Below, one piece after another: positions 22,424-35,200 of a DNA stretch of 64,000 nt. Below the pieces are notes generated by a model. That model ran no database searches. It was not told where the DNA came from and worked only from the letters and a program-made list of their open reading frames with translations. The position numbers were made by a program, and so were the translations under genes. The DNA comes from Mytilus californianus (taxonomy: Eukaryota; Mollusca; Bivalvia; Mytilida; Mytilidae), in the NCBI RefSeq assembly GCF_021869535.1, contig NW_026262734.1, forward strand, positions 113,227,588 to 113,291,587, read 5' to 3'. How positions within the stretch are numbered: position 1 is the first letter of the stretch; every line of letters starts with the position of its first letter.

Positions 22424-23555
22424 TTTTTTTTTTATTAAATTTGATTGAAGTCAACAACAAAAATAAGACAAAATTTACATTTTCCCAAGCATTTAAATCA
22501 CCTCCAGGTATGCTCAGAATGCAGGGTTTTGAGTCTAAAATCTCAAAATTTTCATGGGGGGGCATGCCCCCAAACCCCCCTAGCAAGTTCAGCCCGCTTC
22601 GCGGGCTTCACCGCTGATACTCATAGTGAAATAAAGTGAGCTACTAACTTTTTGTCTGGGCTAACTGATTTTCAAGTCTAGTAGCCCAGCTGGCTACTGG
22701 CCTTACAAAGTTAAGTTTCACCCCTGAGTTTACGGCAAGAATTACAAGATAGGTATCACTAGAGGATTAGGAACTGCTTATCCTTTAGGAATATATCGTT
22801 CCAGCCCGCAAATCCAGAGAAGATTGGCAGCCATATCAGAATATCGCTTCTGACTCAGTTAATTGTATTAGGTATTTAGTAAGTATAGATATTAATGATC
22901 TATCATTTGTTTTATAATCAGGAAGATTTGTATGCAGGATCTATTACAACTTCCGTGTGACCCATGTTTAACTAGAATTTTGATTATTTTTTTAATTAAA
23001 TTTGATTGAAGTCAACAACAAAAAATAAGACAAAATTTACATTTTCCCAAGCATCTAAATCACCTCCAGGTATGCTCAGAATGCAGGGTTTTGAGTCTAA
23101 AATTTCAAAATTTTCATGGGGGGGCATGCCCCCAAACCCCCCTAGCAAGTTCAGCCCGCTTCGCGGGCTTCACCAGTGACACTCATAGTGAAATGAAGTG
23201 GGCTACTAACTTATTGTCTGGGCTAACTGATTTTCAAGTCTAGGAGCCCAGCTGGCTACTGGCCTTACAAAGTTAAGTTTCGCCCCTGAGTTTACGGCAA
23301 GAATTACAAGATGGGTTTCACTAGAGGATTAGGACACTCTTATCCTTTAGGAATATATCGTTCCAGCCCGCAAATCCAGAGAGAAGATTGGCAACCAAAT
23401 CAGAAAATCGCTCCGGACTCAGTTAATTGTATTAGGTATTTAGTAAGTATAGATATTAATGATCTATCATTTGTTTTATAATCAGGAAGATTTGTATGCA
23501 GGATCTATTTCAACTTCCGTGTGACCCATGTTTAACTAGAATTTTGATTATTTTC
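22424..23555. repeat. Direct tandem duplication, two ~561-bp copies
   Basis: Anchor words such as 'ttgattgaagtcaacaaca' (22441 and 23002) are exactly 561 bp apart, and matching words run the full length up to 'ttaactagaattttgattat'. Copies differ at a few percent of sites. Each holds a perfect palindrome (gggggcatgccccc) and a hairpin (gcccgc-ttc-gcgggc). No gene. Confidence 0.92.
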
Positions 23556-23900
23556 CCCATATCCAAATCATTTCACTGTAATGAAAGTAATATGTTATCA
23601 TATAAATTAATAAATGTCAAACAGTCAATTAATCTGCTTACTGTTTACTTTCTTGTCTGTGATTTTTTTTTATTGTTTTGGCATGTGACAATGTCGACTG
23701 GTTTCTTGTTTTGTAACAACAACAAAATTCAGTAGAAACACTCTAAAAGAAACGATACATATCCGTGCTCATACCAATTTTTTATTGGCTTTTTAAAACG
23801 GTGATTCCTTTTCGGTAAACTACTAGCTGAGATACTGAATAATATAGTAATCTGATGTGAAAAAAATGATACTAATTATATTATAAATAATAATAAAGGA
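23556..23900. other. Spacer
   Basis: No recognisable feature. The small ORF at 23496-23735 overlaps the duplicated segment and has no family resemblance. Confidence 0.35.
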
Positions 23901-23904
23901 GAAG

Positions 23905-24180
23905 TAGGAAGAAGAAGAAGAAGAAGAAGAAGAAGAGAAAAAAAAATGATTACAGAAATGACGACCCACATCAAGGAGGGGATGGATGGGGTTTACATGA
24001 AGGAATAATGGGCGAGATAGGCTGAATAAATGACAAAAAAATAAAGAATAGAGAAAAATCGGCTAAAAATATAAAGAATAGAGAATAACGTTGTGCTAAA
24101 ATATAATAAATAGATGATAAATCCAAAAATTATAAAGAACAGAGAAAATTGGCATAAAAATTAATAACTTCAAGAGACAC
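23905..24180. repeat. GAA microsatellite followed by A-rich 'aaagaatagagaata' repeat
   Basis: A run of about nine GAA units (23910-23936) precedes loosely repeated 'ataaagaatagagaa' words. Similar A-rich blocks occur at 26775-27010 and 33432-33690, twice beside 'aaatgacgacccacatc', so this is a dispersed family rather than chance. Confidence 0.65.
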
Positions 24181-24307
24181 TACCGGAAGCCCCCCTCGAC
24201 CAGTTATGTAAACGTGATCCCTAATATGCAAATAATATAAGAATTATCTAACGATGTGGGTTACTATAGTAACATTATTCAACGTTGTTACAACGTTTTG
24301 TATGCAC

Positions 24308-25328
24308 ATTTCCAAACCAAAAGACAAATTGAAAGAGTTGGTCTGCTTTGTTTCATAAAAGCCTGAGAATGGCCAACGCCCATCGTAGATACAAGTATTT
24401 TGTCTTAGGAAAGGATAAATCGTACTTTGTAAAAATCACTCCGATTCAAACAAAAAATTCTCTGAAACTAACATTATCAAGATGCTTGATTTCTTGATTT
24501 ACAACATATTTGTTACGTTTGGAGGACGTGTTTTTCAACAAACAATCGGCATTCCCATTGGAACTAACTGTGTCCCTCTTCTTGGCGACTTGTTCCTTTA
24601 TTTATATGAGGCTGACTTCATACTTGTTCTCTCACTAGATAATTGAACATTTGGTGACAATGTTGAACGCATCTATACCATCGAACTATATATAAAGGAT
24701 AAAACAGATACAGTTAAGTCTTCCTCATATCTTGACTTAATTACTTCTAGAAATTGACAATGAAGGTCGGTTGAAAACAAAACTTTACGTCAAAAGAGAT
24801 GATTTCAGCTTCTAATTGTGAACTTTCTATTTCTATGTAGCAACATTACGGTAGTGCCTGCATACCCAGTTGATACGATATTCCAGGGCTTGTATTTCCT
24901 ATCAAGATTTCCTTGATAGAGGGTTGCTGCTCACAAGGACTATGCCATCACGAGTTAGTTGGTCTTTATTGAATATTCGTTTCACAGATGACAACGGATA
25001 TGTTTCAATTGTCGCAACTACAATCCCGTCCCTTTTTTCCCGAATGTGACCTACCGAATTAGACTTATCACCGGGTTTGTACTAACATGAGCAACACGAC
25101 GGGTGCCACATGTGGAGCAGGATCTGCTTACTCTTCCGGAGCACCTGAGATTACCCCCAGTTTTTGGTGGGGTTCGTGTTAATCTTGCTCAGTCTTTAGT
25201 TTTCTATGTTGTGTTGTGTGTACTGTTTTGTCTCTTGGTCTTTTTTTTTTTTTTTTAGCAATGGCGTTGTCAGTTTATTTTCGACTTATGAGTTTGAATG
25301 TTCCTTTGGTATCTTTCGCCTCTCTCTT
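24308..25328 (+). mobile_element. Decayed Penelope-like reverse transcriptase copy, 3' part
   Basis: Fragments in shifting frames read KDKLKELV, KMLDFLIYNIFVTFGGRVFQ, GTNCVPLLGDLFLYLYEADF and TKLYVKRDDF in order. After the RT region comes a 3' tail with 'agcaacacgacgggtgccac', a T-run and 'ttcgacttatgagtttgaat', also present at 27300, 36440, 40270, 31540 and 54110. The segment that should carry the catalytic YIDD is deleted: DFI is followed directly by LVLSLD. Frameshifts and stops are many, so it is dead. Confidence 0.75.
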
Positions 25329-25398
25329 ACGTCCTAACGACGTTGTCCCAAATATACAGAAACATATTGTGGTCTTATGTTATAGGACTAAGGTGTGA

Positions 25399-25577
25399 AT
25401 ATGTTTGATGGGATTTATTTAGGAGGAGTCAGGTATTGCTGGTTATGTTTGATGGGATTTATTTAGGAGGAGTCGGGTATTGCTGGTTATGTTTGATGGG
25501 ATTTATTTAGGAGGAGTCGGGTATTGCTGGTTATGTTTGATGGGATTTATTTAGGAGGAGTCGGGTATTGCTGGTTT
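25399..25577. repeat. 44-bp tandem repeat, four copies
   Basis: The unit contains 'gtttgatgggatttatttag' and 'gaggagtcgggtattgctgg', almost identical in all copies. It begins right after the 3' end of the RT copy. The stretch 25578-26243 to the F-BAR start codon has no other recognisable feature. Confidence 0.93.
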
Positions 25578-26243
25578 TTATTCCTGTTGCATTGTTAAGC
25601 TATATTTCGTAATACTTGGTATCCTTTTTATGTTTTAATAAATAGTTAGGTGGGACAAGTTGCAACCGTTTTTGACAATCACAAAATATTTTTCAGGTCG
25701 ACTTTAGCATGTTTAGAAATGTTTTATATCTGCCATAAACACATTCCGCCATCGTTTCTAAATATGATGTCTTCAATGAACATGATGAAATATGTGTGCC
25801 TGGTGGTAAGCCGTGAGCATATCTTCCAGAAAACTAAGCATTTATCTGTCATTGTATGTGTCGACCCGTCTTCTTTTTCTTCAATTTTGCTTTCTTCTGA
25901 TATCAGATAAAGAAGTCCAATATTGCGCTTATGTATCAAAATAAAAAAGTAAGACCTTTAAAACAATATCACTGTTTGTTTCAATTAAGGTGCTCCATAA
26001 ACGCTTTACTTTAGCAACAAATAACTCCCCCCTTTCTTGGCCAATTTATGTTTTGACGGATCTGTGATAGGGAAGACAGTTATCAGACCATTAGCTGCAG
26101 TACACTGCGGAAGTATGCACTTAACTGCATCTTAACGTAATTTACTGTATAAACACTTAAATGTTTAACATAACCAAAGAACCTTTATCTTTGAACTTTA
26201 TACATGTTATATTTATAGATTTAAACTTCCTCATTCGATCAAA

Positions 26244-26276
26244 ATGACAAGACTTAAATTTGTTGACGGGTTTTGG
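26244..26276 (+). CDS. F-BAR gene exon 1 (11 codons)
   Basis: ATG in an A-rich context (aaaATGA), encoding MTRLKFVDGFW and ending at a consensus donor gtaagtt. Human PSTPIP2 begins with a similar short MTR...FW block, which supports this start although the exon is tiny. No TATA element is evident upstream. Confidence 0.8.
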
Positions 26277-29200
26277 GTAAGTTAAATTTAACATGCAACA
26301 ATTGGTAATACTGATATTTACATTACGTTTGTTTTTTTTCATTACATAAATTCATTAATTCTTGTGTTTAAAAGATGGTATTGTTCATCAAAATGTATTG
26401 AACTATATGACAGTATATATAGACACAGTGCAACATCAAGGTCTTAGGGATACATTTAAACCAGACCAGAAACGCTATGAGAAGACACTTTGGTTTTCAG
26501 TAGGATTTTTTACAAGTTTGAATGATACAGGGAGACAGTACTGTTTCAAATCTACATGTGTTTTCTGTTGTTCTTTTTCTTTTCTTTTCTTTTCCTTTTT
26601 CTATCATGAATGTTTCATTATTTTCCGTGTTTGATCTTGTGCTAGTGTCATTCGGTTTCTATTCCTTTCTTTCCTATAATTGACTTTGATCCGGTAAAAA
26701 GATATTTTATATAAGTGACTGCACTTGTATAACTTATCTACATCCTAGTTAAACAGGAAGTTTGGTTTTATATACAATCATAAATGAGGGTCTGTAATAT
26801 AAATGAGGGTATGGTTGTGGTTGATAGAAATGAGAATAATGGGTCAAAAAGTTATGAATAGAAAAAAATGGCAAAAAATTAAGGACAGTGAATAATGGAT
26901 CGCAAAAATATAAGGAATAGAAAATAATGTGCAAAAACATGAAGAATAAAGAAAAAAGAAACTAAAAATTGAAAAATAAAGAAATGACGACCCACATCCA
27001 GACCCTCTATGAAAAAAAACTTTGAAGGTTATGAAGCACTGAAAGTACCACTCAACAAAACGAAATAGGAAAACAAACACAAAAACACACAAACAACAAA
27101 ACCAAACACACCTGTAATTATTTGATAAATTATGACACAATTTTTTTAAATTACTACAAGTTATGCACGGGACCTAAATTAACTTTTTTCGATTAATTGT
27201 TTGAGTGAGTGAAGATGAAGATTAAACAATTATGCCACACATCACACCAAATACGTTCATTTCTCACATTTCTCACATTTCACTTTCGATTAATCTGCTA
27301 GCTCCGTCCTTAAAAGAGAGGCGAAAGATACCAATGGGATATTCAAACTCATCAGTCGAAAATAAACTGACAACGCCATGGCTAAAAAAGAAAAATAAAA
27401 CAACAGACAAACAATAGTACACAAAACACAACAAAGAAAACTAAAGACAAAGCAACACGAACCCCACCAAAAACTGGTGGTGATATCAGGTGCTCCGGAA
27501 GGGTAAGCAGATTCTGCTCCATATGTGGCACCCATCGTGAAGCTCATGTTAGTAGAAACCCGGTTAACAGTCTCATTCGGTAAGTCACATTCATGAAAAG
27601 GGGACGGGATTGTAGTTACGACATTAGGAACATATCTGCTATCATCTGTGAAACGGATATTCCATAACGGTCAACCAACTCGTGATGGCGTCCGTAAAAT
27701 TTACGAAGGGATGATTTCAACTTCACTATTTGGAACTCTTGGTTTAATAGCTTCCTTGTGAGCAGCAACCTCTATAAAGGAAATCATGATAGGAAATACA
27801 AGCCCGGGAATATCGTATCAATTGGGAGAAATATACTCCGTATGCATGCAGGCGCTGCTAGAATGTTGCTACATAGAAATGGAAAGTTCACAATTAGGAA
27901 GCTGAAATCATCTCTTTTGTCGTAAAGTTTTGTTTTTAACCGACCCTCATTGTAAATTTCTAGATGTAAGTCAAGATATGAGACAGACTTAACTGTATCT
28001 GCTGTATCCTTTATCTCAAGTTCGATGGGATAGATGCGTTCAACATAGTCACCAAATTTTGAAATATTTAGTGAGAGAACATCATCTATATAGCGGAAAG
28101 TAAAGTTAAAGGATATTGGTAACTTCTTTTCTTTTTTCCTAAGAAGTTCCTGTATGAAGTCAGCCTCATAAGAATAAAGTAACATTTCGGCAATAGGGGT
28201 TCCCTTGGGAATGCCGATTGTTTGTTGAAAAACACGTCCTCCAAACGTAACAAATATGTTGTCAATCAAGAAATCAAGCATCTTGATAATGACAGTTTCA
28301 GAGAATTTTTTGTTTGAATCAGCGTGATTTTTTACAAAGTAAGATTTATCCCTCCCTAAGACAAGATACTTGTATCTACGTTGGCCATTCTTTTTTATGA
28401 AACAAAGCAATAATTATACCAACTCTTTCAATTTGTCTTTTAGTTTGGAATGGGGAATACTTGTGTAAAGTGTAGAAAAGTAAAATATACTAACGTTAAA
28501 AGTATGCAATAAGTAATGTTAATGTATGCATGGTATGGGTTTTTCTCATCGTTGAAAGCCGTAGGATTGCCTATTATTGCTTACATCCACTTCATTTTAA
28601 CTCTTGTGGATAATTGTCTAATTGGCAATCACACCAGATCTCTTTATGTTATATATTAAGATCAGGTGGTATAGCATTGACTGGCACTGCAAGGGGTCAA
28701 GATTTTATCATAGATGGTACACCGCTGGTAATAATGGAAAGAAAATATGCCCTACTGCTACATCAAAATCAAGTTCAATCAAACACATTAATTGTCGCGA
28801 TCGAATATATATCGCTCGAAATGTACATTATCAAACTTGAATATTTTCTTATATGATTAAAGTGACAGAGGTTGAAAATCGCGAACAATATTCTGTAAGA
28901 AATAATTAGCAAGGGTTAAACACGAAAGTAACTGCAAGTAAATTCTTGGTTAACAGTAAAATTGGATATATACATTGTTAATTTTTAGCGACAACGTGGC
29001 CAATTACGGCCAATTATTGGTACAGATTCCTTACTTTTATACACACATCAGATAATTACGCATGCATTGAATCAGGAACATGAATAATTCACTATTGTGG
29101 TTTTTTTGTTTTTTTTTTATCATAGGACGCTGACTTTTTAGGAGTTCGAGGCTATGAAGTTTTATGTCAACGATTGAAATCAGGCAAAAAAATGTGTAAA

Positions 29201-32200
29201 GAAATAGATGAATTCCTCAAAGAAAGGTAACTCAAAAGACAATATACTAATAACACTAGTCTATGATGTAGTCAGATTTTCATTCACGAATTTCCTCGAT
29301 TTGGATGACTTTTTTTTCATGCAATAACAGCCTTTGGAAATTGTACATATCGTCCTTACTTATTAAATGATTTGCATTTAATGTAAACACAAATTTTTAA
29401 CGGGATTTAAAATTTTAGCAATTTGTCTACACTGTAGTCGATATAGAACTTGACATACGCATAATGAAAGAACTTTGTCTACTGTTGAATATAATGTATC
29501 GTCCTCTTGTTATCTTTACTTTTTATGTCGTTTGGTTGATGATTTTTTTTACGTATATCCATATCTTATTTACTTCATATGTCGGATATCAAGAACACCA
29601 ATATACAAATATTGTTTTACCCAAAGAAAAAGAACGGTGCTTTTATTGCAGTTCTTCATTCCAAAGTCACAGTCAAGTTTCAACACTAGGGAAAGGCTCA
29701 CACCTCGTTGCAACCTCAAGCAACCCCTAGCGCCGGTTTGAGCGGAAATCATGCTAGTTGTCGATGACACCATATTTATTTATGCATTGACGAACGATGA
29801 TACGGGGTATGTGTATTGTACATTTAAATGTAATAAAATAGACATGCCTTTTGTTTTTAAAGAATAAAAGCAGAACAAGCCTACTCTAAGGCTTTGTCGA
29901 TCGCAGTGAAGAAAATTGGTAACCCAGAAGAGATGGGGTATGTTGTATTTTATATTGTTTGTGTTAATTATACCAGAACTGGTTGTACAGACTCTTAAAT
30001 AAAGTAAAACATGATACAAGTGCATGCAATAGTAATTTTCTTTTATGTGTCAATCAGAAAGAGGGCGTAGAGAATAAGAGAATTAGGTAAAAATGAACAA
30101 AGAAGAAAAAACCTTCAACAACAAAAAACCCTGACATCGTATTGAAAAGACGTGCTATTTTTTGCAGTTCAGTTGTAAAGTGAACTAGATATATTTGAAA
30201 ATCAGGTTAATTTCATCAATATTCCATTTCCTACATATGATTCGAACCCCAAGATTTGAATGGCGTATAGACATATGGCCACCTGGATGTCTCCAATCCG
30301 AACAAGAATACACATGCTAAAGAAGGGAGTTCGTTTTGCTGTTCAGAATGGTTGATGATTTTTTTTTACGTATATCCATATCTTATTTACTTCATATGTC
30401 GGATATCAAGAACACCAATATACAAATATGTATGAATATGCAGCCACGTCCGGTTGGAATGACAACATTAAATCCAATGCCTCGTTTAGGGAGACTCAGA
30501 CTGCCAAGCCCTTTCTTGAATGGTCAGTAGGTGACCTTTTGAAATCTAAATGTCCTGTCCTTCACCCTGGTCGGCGAAATTTGCAATACATACCTATCGT
30601 ATTTATTGGTAATTTGTTCTCGTCCTGAATATCTATGAACTATTTGTTATTGGACGTTAGGTAATGAATCAATCGACTTTTACTTAGAGTTGCACTATAT
30701 TAGCTTATTAATGCATTCGAGTGACATACAAAGGATGGTAAAATACTTGCAAATTTTCTAATTTTTAAAACTTTCTTTTTTTTTCTTTAATTACATTATT
30801 TTTATATTATTTCTTTTTAACGATATGTGATTGGTTTATAACAATTAATTATACTACGATGTCTATTTTTTTTTTTTTTTTTTATTTTGATTTTAGGAAT
30901 ATATTTTTTTTTTTATTTTTTTAAATAAAGTTCAACGAGAAACGTTTAAGTTTTTTGTGTTTGTGTGTATATCTTTCAGAGATCTTGGGAAATCAATTTT
31001 ACAGCTGCAGCGTGAGACGGAAAAAATATCAGCAGTTCATGACTTGGCAGCAAAGCAATTCCTCTCATTGGAACGTGAATTAACAGAGTTCAGTGCTGAT
31101 CAGAATAGTAAAAGGCATGTGGTACGTTATTTAATGTCAAGGGGCCTCGGTGGCCGAGTGGTCTAAGTAGTCGAACTACTGTATCACTAGTCAGTCAACA
31201 CTGAGGTTGTGAGTTCGAATCCCACACGTAGCAGGTGCACTCGACTCCAATCTTAATTGACTAGGATTGTCCGTTATCCTACCGAAGGTCGGTGGCTCTC
31301 TCCAGGCACTCCGGCTTCCTCCACCAATAAAAACTGACCGCCACGAAATAGCACAATAGTGTTGAAAGTGGCGTTAAAACACCAATCAACCAATCAATCA
31401 ATTTATGTCGGATTATAATAATGTGACATAATAATGTATAACATATATAGGTCGCTGGACACAGTGCAAGATATATATGAGCAAGAGCTTTACCCAAAAA
31501 GATATTTTACATATATTAACATTGCTTTTATAGTATATTTGTGTTTTAGTCGTTTTTCTGCCATGGCATTATCCATTATTTTTCGACCTATGAGTTTGAC
31601 TATCCCTTTGCTTACCTTCGCCTCTCTTTACGAATTTGACTAGATGGGAAAAATTACTGACAGATTTGTCAATAAAGTTTGAAAACAAATCTTAATAATA
31701 ACATAAGGTTGAGTTTGGTCATAAAGTTCCTAAAGTATTCATTTTTTTCTACATCATTGGCTTCCAATTTGTGTGGGTGTGACCGTTCCCTGTAAAGGTA
31801 ATTCAAGAAAAGCGCGTCGGACGCTCCTTATTTACCAAGTGTCAGTTACATTTTCTAGCACCTGGTCGAAACTGCTCCTGGAGGACTGCTGGTCCTAAAG
31901 GACATTATCATGTCATCAGTCAGTACTTCGGCTGGCATGAGTTATTTCATACCTTAAATTTAGACCTTTAATAAATTCTTCGTCGATACATTAAGAAACA
32001 ATTTAAAGGTTCACACTCCTTCAAGCAGAGTGGATTTGTACATTTAGGTCATTTTTGGTCATATAGCTCCTCCAGTATTCCAGTATTTTTTTCAGCCTTG
32101 TCTTCAAATTTTTGTGTTCGAGCGTTCGATCCTGTTGAAGGTATATCGTAGAAAAGCGCTTTGGACTCCAAATTCATTAAGCGTTCATAAAATGATAAAG

Positions 32201-35200
32201 TGTAATTTTCATTAATTAATTTTCCTTTCACAGCTGTACACAGGTTAATTTGTTTAAAATGGATTGAGATTATAAACTATTTTATTACGGAAATTATATA
32301 TTATTTTACAGACTGACGAAAATATAAGAAAATCAAATCAATTAAAACAACAATCTTACAAGCATACTATATCAGTGAGTATTTCTATTAAGAACATTAT
32401 ATTATTTATTATCATAGAAAGTACTATTTCTTGTAAAAAGTAACTATATGTTTTAGGATTAGTAGCTGTTTGGTATACATCAATGATGATGATGATGATG
32501 ATGGATGACTGTGTAACGTACAGAGACAAATTAAATGCATATTCAGGACGAGAACATTTTTATGAAGTATAAATATTAACCTTGCTTTGTACTAGACCGA
32601 CACGATGAGTCGATTTTCTAACGTGCTAGTTTACAAGGTAACAGTCCGCAGGAAGACAGGTCACCCTATACGGACACGTTATTCCGACTCCGATTTGACC
32701 AGTCTTTGCGCTTGGTCCTTAATGCCGCGTGCTCAACGGAGAAGCAACAAATACCAATTTTAAAGTCTTTGGTTTGTCCCTGTCTGGGTTGGAACCCGCG
32801 ACCTTCCGCACTAGAGGCGAACACGCTACCACGAGATCACCGAGGCGGTTTGTATACTTCATAGGAGACGCATGAAACACAGACATCTAGAGGTGAACAA
32901 GTGTGGTCTCTAACTAAAGACACGACAATTTATTTACAGTAATTCAAGCTCTTAATCTCCCCGAGACTAAAACAGTTGTGACAACTTAACAAAGATCTGT
33001 CATTGACACAAAATTCCAAAATGCACAAACCTACTACACACGCATTGAGTTATGACAAAAGACTAACACTTACGAGGTTCCTTGCAATGGATAGGCACAT
33101 TTAAGTCTGGCATGGTTAATTTGAAACCCAGTGTCGATAAACTCATCATAGATACCAGGCTGAAATTTTGTACGCCAGACGCGCGTTTCATCTACAAAAG
33201 ACTCATCAGTGATGCTCGAATAAAAAAAAAAGAATAAAAGGCCAAATGAAGTTCGAAGTTGAAGAGCATTGAGTACCCAAAATGTAGAAAGGTTTGCCAA
33301 ATACAGCTGAGGTAATCTATACCTGGGGTAAAACATCCTTGGTATTTCGGAAAATTCATAATGTATACAATTGTGTATAAAGCACCACAGTTTTAAATTC
33401 TGGCTACGAATCCGCAATACTTCCGAGTTTTTGAAAAAAATGAGGGTCTTGATGGGGTTTATAGAATAGAGAATAATGACCAACTAATATAATGAATAAA
33501 GAAAGTAACAGAAAAATTAAAGAATTGATAATAATCGGGTATAAAGAATAACTGTGGAAAATAAAAGAATTAGATAATACAGATATCATTTAATTGCAGA
33601 TATAATTGATAATAAAATCATTTTCATTATTTTTGAAAATTAAGAAAAATGTCTTAATAATTTGAAGAATAAGAATACATAAATTAAGGACCCCTCCCTT
33701 CCCCCTTCAAATATTTGTTCAGTCAACTGAACGATGGTTTAGTTTACTTTGGAAATGTAAACTTTTTAAACGATCATATATTTTGATGCAATACTCCATT
33801 TTGTTTTCTCAACGGTACGGTAATCCTATAAAATGCCAACATTTTGATAAACTTATTACATGTACTTATCTACAACATTGACACAATAATTTTTTGGCAA
33901 ACTTACTTTCATGACACGAAAACAGTGTTAATCGCCAAACAATGATGTACTCATTGAGCCAAATAAGAATTCTCACAAACCAGATAAGTTTCTTTTAGTC
34001 ATGAAATCATCCCAGGTAGTTCAAACTAGATTCTCGTGTATTGCACAAGTTCATAAATTTTCCAGCTTAAAGAAAAATACACTCAAAGATGTCGGGAAAA
34101 GGATAACGCCGAAGAGGCTTTCAACAATGCAAAACAAAGTGTCACTGTGAAAACGAAGGATCTAGACAAGGTAAGCCATTGCTTGTCAAATTTAAACATC
34201 GAACATGCCCTCAACTTAATTGTGTGTTGCTGCTTACAAAAAATATTGATTCAAGAGTTCTGAATGGTTAGTCGAATGTCTCTTCGAATATTTCACTTAC
34301 GTCATAATGATTTTGTTTAGAGTTATGAAATATCTATGTCACAGATGATCATGAATATGCTCATTTGTACCCACAATTCCGTCTATTTTTTTTTGACATC
34401 ACAGAAGTAGCTAGATTTTAACATGCCATGAGTAGCACGATATATGTCACTAGAGAGACATGTGCAGGAACTGCTTACCCTTCCAGAGCACCTCATGTCG
34501 CACTTTGTATTTTTCAGTATTGTTTTTGCTGCTTTTTAAATTTTCAATGTACAATATTATAAGTTATATGGTTCGCTACTGACCCCCTACGGATCCATAG
34601 AGGGTTAGTAAAATCCATAGGGGGTGAGGCCGAAGGCCGAATCCCCTGTGGATTTTATTCACCCTCATTGGTCCGTAGGGGGTCAGTAGTGAACCGTATA
34701 ACGAATTTATCGCACGCGAGACTTTTTCTGCAGCGTTTTGTAGAAAAATAAACAATGAAATACAACAACATCAATAGATGACGTCACCATTAACAGTAGA
34801 CGTGGCGTCATGAACCCACTATGAAATTTACTAACCCCCTACGGATCCATAGGGGGTCACCACGTGACGGCGTTAAACCAATCACAACGTAATAATTTAC
34901 CCGCGGTGCGATAACATGTGTTATTTCTGTCGTTGCCAAACTTGTATATTCTTTGTTCTGAATAATCGTGCTTATATTTAAAAGTCCCTCTTAAAGGTCA
35001 AGTGTTTAGGGCTAGGTAATTTACATCATACATGTACCGATGGTTTATGAAATTGGTGTCTGAAATAAACGCTCTAGGAAGATGTACTTCTATACTTCTA
35101 CACTTCCCTGTCTGAAATAAACGCTCAGGACAATGTATTTCTATACTTCTACACTTCATATACACTCGAGACCAAACCTTTGAAACGTAAAATAAATGTA

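Noticed and set aside
25650-25910. 86-codon ORF just before the F-BAR start
   Set aside because: No family resemblance and no splice signals; its frame does not join exon 1.
31143-31235. tRNA gene (Leu/Ser-like)
   Set aside because: The attached conserved body, CAAT tail and flanking duplication show it is a SINE head.
33070-33483. 137-codon minus-strand ORF
   Set aside because: It spans two unrelated dispersed repeats and matches nothing recognisable.
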